From Candidatus Peregrinibacteria bacterium CG10_big_fil_rev_8_21_14_0_10_49_16 (lineage in GTDB: Bacteria > Patescibacteriota > Gracilibacteria > Peribacterales > Peribacteraceae): a DNA stretch of 18,029 nucleotides. Position numbers and translations under genes: made by a program. Of this stretch, positions 14,061 through 18,029 are shown piece by piece. The notes below the pieces were generated by a model. That model was not told the origin of the DNA, searched no databases, and was given only the letters and a program-made list of their open reading frames with translations. The number at the start of each line of letters is the position of its first letter. Within the stretch, counting starts at the first letter, position 1. The stretch lies in the NCBI GenBank assembly GCA_002772605.1, contig PFDS01000027.1, positions 1 to 18,029 on the forward strand. Reading direction: 5' to 3'.

Positions 14061-14066
14061 TACAAT
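14061..14066 (+). promoter_or_regulatory. Possible -10 (TACAAT) of the major pilin gene
   Basis: TACAAT lies 33 nt before ATG 14100, leaving a leader of about 27 nt that is pyrimidine-rich and has no Shine-Dalgarno. A separate promoter would fit the higher amounts needed of a major pilin. No good -35 is seen. Confidence 0.4.
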
Positions 14067-14099
14067 GGGAGCCATAATTTGACTTTTTCTTTCTGCTTT

Positions 14100-14537
14100 A
14101 TGAATACAATTTCCCGAAGGGGTTTTACCCTTATTGAAGTCCTTCTCGTCATCGGAATCATCGCGATCCTGGCATCGATCGTCATCGTTGCGATCAACCC
14201 AACAAGACAATTGGCTGACGCGCGTAACGCCGATCGTCGCAGTGATGTGAATTCCATTCTCAATGCGGTGTATCAGTACTCCATTGACAATAATGGAAAT
14301 CTTCCGAGCGCAATTACTACCACAGTGACAGAGATCTGTGCATCCGGCGCCGCAAGCTGCACAGGATATGCAGACCTTTCTGTTCTGGAAGCAACGTACC
14401 TTGTAAGTGTTCCATCCGACCCGAGTGGCCCAACGTCTCCGGAAACGGATTATACAATCGTACAGGATGCGAATGGTCGTGTGACAGTTGCTTCAACTGC
14501 AGCGGAGAATGGAGCAACAATCAGCGTGACACGTTAA
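14100..14537 (+). CDS. Type IV major pilin (PilA/PilE-like)
   Basis: Canonical prepilin: MNTISRRG|FTLIEVLLVIGIIAILASIVIVAINP, short leader, Gly before the cut, Glu at +5, and a long helical spine ending in the INP-x-RQLADARNADRRSD segment common in candidate-phylum and Gram-positive pilins. The globular domain (about 50-145) has one cysteine pair (EICASGAASC) and the ending DYTIVQDANGRVTVAS...GATISVTR found in such pilins. At 145 residues it has the size of a major subunit. It has a separate leader and its own strong terminator, setting it apart from the coupled minor pilins upstream. Confidence 0.9.
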   Translation: MNTISRRGFTLIEVLLVIGIIAILASIVIVAINPTRQLADARNADRRSDVNSILNAVYQYSIDNNGNLPSAITTTVTEICASGAASCTGYADLSVLEATYLVSVPSDPSGPTSPETDYTIVQDANGRVTVASTAAENGATISVTR

Positions 14538-14550
14538 GAGAGTAGTCCAA

Positions 14551-14581
14551 AACACCTCCACAGATCCTGTGGGGGTGTTTT
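14551..14581 (+). terminator. Intrinsic terminator after the major pilin gene
   Basis: A 13-bp stem (14551-14563 with 14567-14579, one T-G pair) closed by a 3-base loop, followed by TTTTCAGTATTT. It lies 14 bases after the pilin stop and ends the pilus region before the kinase promoter. Confidence 0.85.
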
Positions 14582-14612
14582 CAGTATTTGACAATATAGA
14601 GGAAACAAGTGT

Positions 14613-14629
14613 GATCTCTAAAAGAGGTC
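14613..14629. repeat. Inverted repeat GATCTCT-AAA-AGAGGTC near the kinase promoter
   Basis: Seven-base arms (one T-G pairing) with a 3-base centre, 24 bases upstream of the -10 at 14653, touching the -35 region. It could be an operator. It has no counterpart before the response regulator, so it is not part of the shared box. Confidence 0.3.
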
Positions 14630-14652
14630 ATCCATATTTTATGAAATTCTGG

Positions 14653-14671
14653 TATAATAAGTAGATTTTCT
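14653..14671 (+). promoter_or_regulatory. Histidine-kinase promoter with shared box
   Basis: TGGTATAAT (14650-14658) leads into AAGTAGATTTTCT, and ATG follows at once. It differs by one base in 19 from 7811-7829 before the response regulator. The predicted leader is about 6 nt. Confidence 0.65.
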
Positions 14672-16096
14672 ATGGCTGTACCCACATCTCCTCGCTGGTT
14701 TACACAATACCAAACGCAACATAAGTACATTGCAAAGCGTGCATCTGCGCAGTCTGCTTTGCTGGCAAGTGCCCTCCTGGCATTGCTGACATTTATTGCC
14801 TTCATCGTATCGCACACGCAGTTGCAACAGGCATATGGCATTCATGGTACGAACGTTGCGTTGCAGATTGCGACAGCACTGCTTGCGGCAGGTGGTGGCT
14901 GCATAGTCCTTGCTGCAGTGATTTCAAGACAGCTGCGCCGGAACTACATTCGTATGGAGGACGATATTTACGAGAAAACCCGAAAGCTTGAGCACCAGTA
15001 TGCGAAAGATCGAACCATTCTTGAGTCCATTCACCATGGTATTCTCGTGTTCGATACCAACGGTATTGTCGTCGATGCAAATCCAGTTGCCAGTGTCATG
15101 ATAGGATATCCTGTGGAGAAGTTCATGGGAATGTCTGTGGAGAAAGCACTTCCTCTTATGCACCACCAAAAAGATATTCCGAAAGAAGAGCATCCCGTAT
15201 GGCAGTGTGTGCAGGCAACGTATGGCAGTGATCTGCTTTCCGGTCTTGATATGAATATTCGGCAGACAACGAATACGTTCTTGCCGGTGGCTCTGACCGT
15301 GAGTCCCATCACGCGTCATAAAGCAACGGTTGGCGCGGTTGCCATTTTTCGTGATGCCACGGAAGAGCGTCGCATTGATTATTTGAAATCTGACTTCATC
15401 TCACTGGCATCACACCAGTTGCGTACTCCCATTTCCACAGTGAGTTGGTACATGGAACTCATGCTGGAGGAGAAAGATCGTCTCTCTTCTGAGCAGATCG
15501 AGTATCTCACCCAAGTGACGGTTGCGACGCGGCGCATGACACATATCATTGATGCGTTGCTTCGCACAACGCGCTTGGAAGGTGATAACCTGAAGCCGGA
15601 AGTTAAAAGTTTCGATGTGGTGGCAATGTTTAAGGAACTGTGTGGCGAACGCATCATGCTCAAGAAAAAACGGCAGCTCTCTTACGAGGAACATTTTCCG
15701 GAAGGTTCTGTTATGATGGAGGCAGATCCGGTTCTCTTGCGTATTATTCTCCACAATTTCCTGACGAATGCCGAAAGGTATACGAAAGACGGTGGAAAGA
15801 TTACTGCTTCATTGGAAGATAACGGAGGTACTGTGGTCATGCATGTGGAAGATACGGGCATAGGCATTCCGCGCGAAGAGCAGCAGCATATCTGCAAAAA
15901 ACTTTTCCGCGCCCGCAATGCGGTGGAAGTGTGTGCAGATGGAAACGGACTCGGTCTCTACATCAGTAAGATGATTGCCGAAAATCTTGGTGGCTCACTG
16001 TCCTTCAAGAGTGAAGAAGGAAAAGGGTCTGTATTTACGATAGCTTTACCAAAGAAGTGTGAGGTGAAGCACAATGGAACATGTGAGAAGATGTAA
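14672..16096 (+). CDS. Membrane-anchored PAS sensor histidine kinase
   Basis: Two transmembrane helices (about 28-47 and 61-84) with only a short outside loop, a coiled linker (90-110), a PAS domain (about 112-225, GILVFDTNGIVVDANPVASVMIGY), then the kinase core: H-box with H248 in SHQLRTPIS, N-box with N366 in NFLTNAERY, G1 at D394 (DTGIGI) and G2 at 424-428 (GNGLG). Every catalytic motif is intact, so it should autophosphorylate. The small loop and the PAS domain suggest sensing inside the cell or membrane. It stands alone between the pilus cluster and an unrelated membrane gene; the CheY-like regulator at 7844, with the same promoter box, is the likely partner. The last 15 residues are a basic tail. 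Confidence 0.92.
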   Translation: MAVPTSPRWFTQYQTQHKYIAKRASAQSALLASALLALLTFIAFIVSHTQLQQAYGIHGTNVALQIATALLAAGGGCIVLAAVISRQLRRNYIRMEDDIYEKTRKLEHQYAKDRTILESIHHGILVFDTNGIVVDANPVASVMIGYPVEKFMGMSVEKALPLMHHQKDIPKEEHPVWQCVQATYGSDLLSGLDMNIRQTTNTFLPVALTVSPITRHKATVGAVAIFRDATEERRIDYLKSDFISLASHQLRTPISTVSWYMELMLEEKDRLSSEQIEYLTQVTVATRRMTHIIDALLRTTRLEGDNLKPEVKSFDVVAMFKELCGERIMLKKKRQLSYEEHFPEGSVMMEADPVLLRIILHNFLTNAERYTKDGGKITASLEDNGGTVVMHVEDTGIGIPREEQQHICKKLFRARNAVEVCADGNGLGLYISKMIAENLGGSLSFKSEEGKGSVFTIALPKKCEVKHNGTCEKM

Positions 16097-16124
16097 GTGT
16101 GGCGGGGCAGGATCGGAAAGACAA

Positions 16125-16133
16125 TGGTACCAT
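16125..16133 (+). promoter_or_regulatory. Extended -10 TGGTACCAT, 7 nt before ATG
   Basis: TGn-TACCAT followed by seven bases and ATG 16141; the same layout as the nnrD start. The hexamer is a 4-of-6 match, so this is weaker than the TATACT examples. Confidence 0.35.
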
Positions 16134-16140
16134 GTTCCAT

Positions 16141-18029
16141 ATGGATTTCCGCCACTGGATGCAATTACCATGGATTGGCCTTGGAGGATATAGTGCCTTT
16201 TTCCTTTTGCTTTTTCATAAACTCCTTTTCTTCTCGGACATCTGGGCGCACAAAGATATGCACACGTTCACCTACCCATTCATCACACTCATCAAAGAAC
16301 GTCTGTGGTCCCCCGATATTTTCTGGAATGACCTGAACGGATTCGGCTTTCCCACCTTCCTGACAGATGGATCGGTGTTCAATCCACTCGTTCTCTTTTT
16401 TACCACCTTCCTCTCGCCGTTCCAGGCAGCACACTGGACCATGGCAGTCAGTCTGATCCTTGGTGCATGGTTCTGCATGCTGGTTTTTCGGGAGTGGCAG
16501 TTTTCTTGTACAGCAAGCTTTATCACCGGTCTCGTGTACGCGATGTTGCTCTGGCCGTGGTTTTTCAACCCCAGTAATGCAATTATCACTCTTGCTCTGA
16601 CACCAATCATTCTCCTTCTCATAAAAGAGCGCCTCTCTCCACTCATCCGTTATCCTTGTGGCATTGCATTGACGAGTGTGCTGTTTTTGAGTGGTTTTCC
16701 CCACTTCGTTATCGTAGCAGTACTGGCAATCAGTGTTGTCGTATGTGCATACGCACTTCAGGCCCTACAACGGTTTGTTGTAATCCTTTTTGTAAGTGGT
16801 TGTATCGGACTCGTGCGTTTTCTGCCACTGCTGGCATACGGACAGCTTTCGCAACGCACGGATGCCCAGGAACTCACCGGCATCGGCTGGAACATGCTCT
16901 TCTATCTGTTTGCGCCCGATCTTCGCTTACCTGGTTTGGCCGGAAGTATGGAAATTTCATCGTACATCGGTCTGTTTCCTCTCCTCTTCGTTGCCCTTTC
17001 CTTCATGCAATACCGCCAGCGAAAGCGACTCATCCTGGCGTGTTGGTCTATAGTTGCTCTTAGCATGCTCCTTGCGGCAGGTCCATCATTTCTTCAGGCA
17101 GTTCCCCTCTACAAAACCATCGGTTCTCCGGCGCGCTGGTTATTGCTTGCTAAATTGGCGATTCTTCCGCTCGTTGCCATTGGATGCGAATCCAGCATTA
17201 CTTATTCCAGAAAACGACTACATGCATACATCGCTCTTGTAACTGCCATTCTGGGAATCATCATGCTCCCCCTGCTACACTATTCCTTTTTTAATGATCC
17301 ATCACCAATACCGGGCATTGTAACGACGTTTGTAAGAGCAACACACCTTCATTTTCCCACAAATCACACTATCGGCGTCGTGCTCCTGATGATCGGAGTA
17401 ACGTTTGCCGTTCCCTTCTGGAAAACCATGACAAAAAGACAGTGGTCTTCGCTCTTAGCTATGACAAGTGCAGTCAGTATGCTTGTCACATATACTTTTC
17501 TTGTACGCTATGAGAGTTCACACCTGTCCGCACATATTCTTCCTGAACTTTCTCGTCGTAGTTCTGCCCTGCCTCTGCGCGTCTTTAGCCCTGCTTCAGA
17601 ACAGATTCACGACCGGATCGTTTCTGCGAACAATTCCATTTGGACAAAAGATCTCCGCGATGTCCTCACAACACTCAATACGCAACTTCTCACTCCGAAT
17701 ATCAATATTCATCTCAACTTGCCATCCGCAGGTCTCTATGAGCCCATGACGCCCAAAAGAGTGGGATACCTCCTCGCCGCCATCGGCTCGACGAAAACCC
17801 GCGTACCCAAAAACATCAGACTGACACACTCCTCAGAAGAGGAGATGCTTTCCCTGCTGAAGAAAAGGCAGTACTTGCTGAACTCTCTCAGTATCTCACA
17901 TATTCTCAGTAGCGCTCCGTTTCCATCAGATGCGATGACATTACTCGCCAAATATCCTATCTACGTAGATCTGCCGGGACTGAACATTGACTTCATGCGC
18001 TACATCTACGCAAATATCGACGCACGGCT
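16141..18029 (+). CDS. Multi-pass membrane protein, YfhO/GT-C-like (3' partial)
   Basis: The frame is open from ATG 16141 to the window end (629 codons). It begins MDFRHWMQLPWIGLGG with the first helix near 10-31. Next is an outside loop, SDIWAHKDMHTFTYPF, then WNDLNGFGFPTFLTDGSVFNP: the acidic residues followed by the GF-P-F..DG..F.P pattern is typical of YfhO/GT-C glycosyltransferases, which use lipid-phosphate sugars on the outer face of the membrane. About ten more hydrophobic segments follow up to residue 460, then a mostly soluble outside part (LPLRVFSPAS...). A role in decorating lipids, teichoic-type polymers or glycoproteins is likely; substrate unknown. An upstream in-frame ATG at 16132 is possible. 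Several false reading frames cover it on the minus strand. Confidence 0.78.
   Translation, partial: MDFRHWMQLPWIGLGGYSAFFLLLFHKLLFFSDIWAHKDMHTFTYPFITLIKERLWSPDIFWNDLNGFGFPTFLTDGSVFNPLVLFFTTFLSPFQAAHWTMAVSLILGAWFCMLVFREWQFSCTASFITGLVYAMLLWPWFFNPSNAIITLALTPIILLLIKERLSPLIRYPCGIALTSVLFLSGFPHFVIVAVLAISVVVCAYALQALQRFVVILFVSGCIGLVRFLPLLAYGQLSQRTDAQELTGIGWNMLFYLFAPDLRLPGLAGSMEISSYIGLFPLLFVALSFMQYRQRKRLILACWSIVALSMLLAAGPSFLQAVPLYKTIGSPARWLLLAKLAILPLVAIGCESSITYSRKRLHAYIALVTAILGIIMLPLLHYSFFNDPSPIPGIVTTFVRATHLHFPTNHTIGVVLLMIGVTFAVPFWKTMTKRQWSSLLAMTSAVSMLVTYTFLVRYESSHLSAHILPELSRRSSALPLRVFSPASEQIHDRIVSANNSIWTKDLRDVLTTLNTQLLTPNINIHLNLPSAGLYEPMTPKRVGYLLAAIGSTKTRVPKNIRLTHSSEEEMLSLLKKRQYLLNSLSISHILSSAPFPSDAMTLLAKYPIYVDLPGLNIDFMRYIYANIDAR

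Noticed and set aside
14588..14593. TTGACA at 14588 as the kinase -35 box
   Set aside because: It lies about 59 bases before the -10, far beyond the usual 16-18, and no -10 follows at the right distance.
16165..16704. Minus-strand ORF of 179 codons opposite the YfhO-like gene
   Set aside because: The plus frame is open for 629 codons with clear membrane helices and a family motif; the minus ORF is charged, repetitive-looking antisense.
16656..17749. Possible frameshifts suggested by several short plus-strand ORFs near the window end
   Set aside because: Reading from ATG 16141 by eye gives one uninterrupted frame to the window end; the short ORFs are in the other frames.
1..18029. CRISPR arrays, insertion sequences, tRNA or rRNA genes, UGA recoding
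   Set aside because: No regularly spaced repeats, transposase motifs, terminal repeats or cloverleaf were seen, and conserved proteins end normally at TGA.

Overview
The window reads as chromosomal DNA of a bacterium with roughly balanced base composition, dense gene packing and standard stop usage (TGA, TAA and TAG all end genes, so there is no UGA recoding). Short divergent family members, a compact type IV pilus (T4P) operon, a very basic FtsQ N-terminus, a poly-serine linker in a pseudopilin and a CLPAGR-type palindrome together suggest a Patescibacteria/CPR genome, perhaps of the Peregrinibacteria/Peribacteria kind. That placement is inference from style; there is no rRNA or marker gene to prove it.

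Layout. (1) Positions 1-610: the end of a coiled-coil M23 murein peptidase gene, cut by the window edge. (2) Positions 611-904: no protein gene; on the minus strand an extended -10 element, several strong hairpins and a good intrinsic terminator outline a candidate structured RNA of about 260 nt. (3) Positions 905-2370, minus: nnrD (ADP-dependent NAD(P)H-hydrate dehydratase) and pgeF (multicopper-oxidase-like peptidoglycan editing factor). Divergent from them, 2416-3381 plus: a CNNM/CBS membrane protein. (4) 3375-4466/4550, minus: a GT4 glycosyltransferase, divergent from (5) a plus-strand cell-envelope cluster: ftsQ, a D-Ala-D-Ala carboxypeptidase, a LysM-M23 peptidase and a 44-residue membrane peptide, followed by an unrecognised 93-residue protein. 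(6) 7844-14537, plus: a single-domain response regulator, pilB, pilC, four minor-pilin genes joined mostly by ATGA-type overlaps, then the likely major pilin with its own leader and a strong terminator. (7) 14672-16096: a membrane-anchored PAS histidine kinase. (8) 16141 to the end: a multi-pass YfhO/GT-C-like membrane protein running off the window.

Working together: regions 1, 3 and 5 serve peptidoglycan synthesis, trimming and division. Region 6 builds and powers a T4P or related filament; no prepilin peptidase, PilT or PilM/N/O lies in the window. The response regulator and the kinase bracket the pilus genes and share a nearly identical promoter box, so they may form a split two-component pair.

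The most unusual signal is in how genes start. Shine-Dalgarno sequences are almost absent, while a -10-like hexamer (often TATACT, often with an upstream TGn) sits 6 or 7 nt before many start codons, which puts the predicted transcription start on or next to the start codon. This points to leaderless mRNAs as a default, possibly including AUA and AUU starts in two genes.
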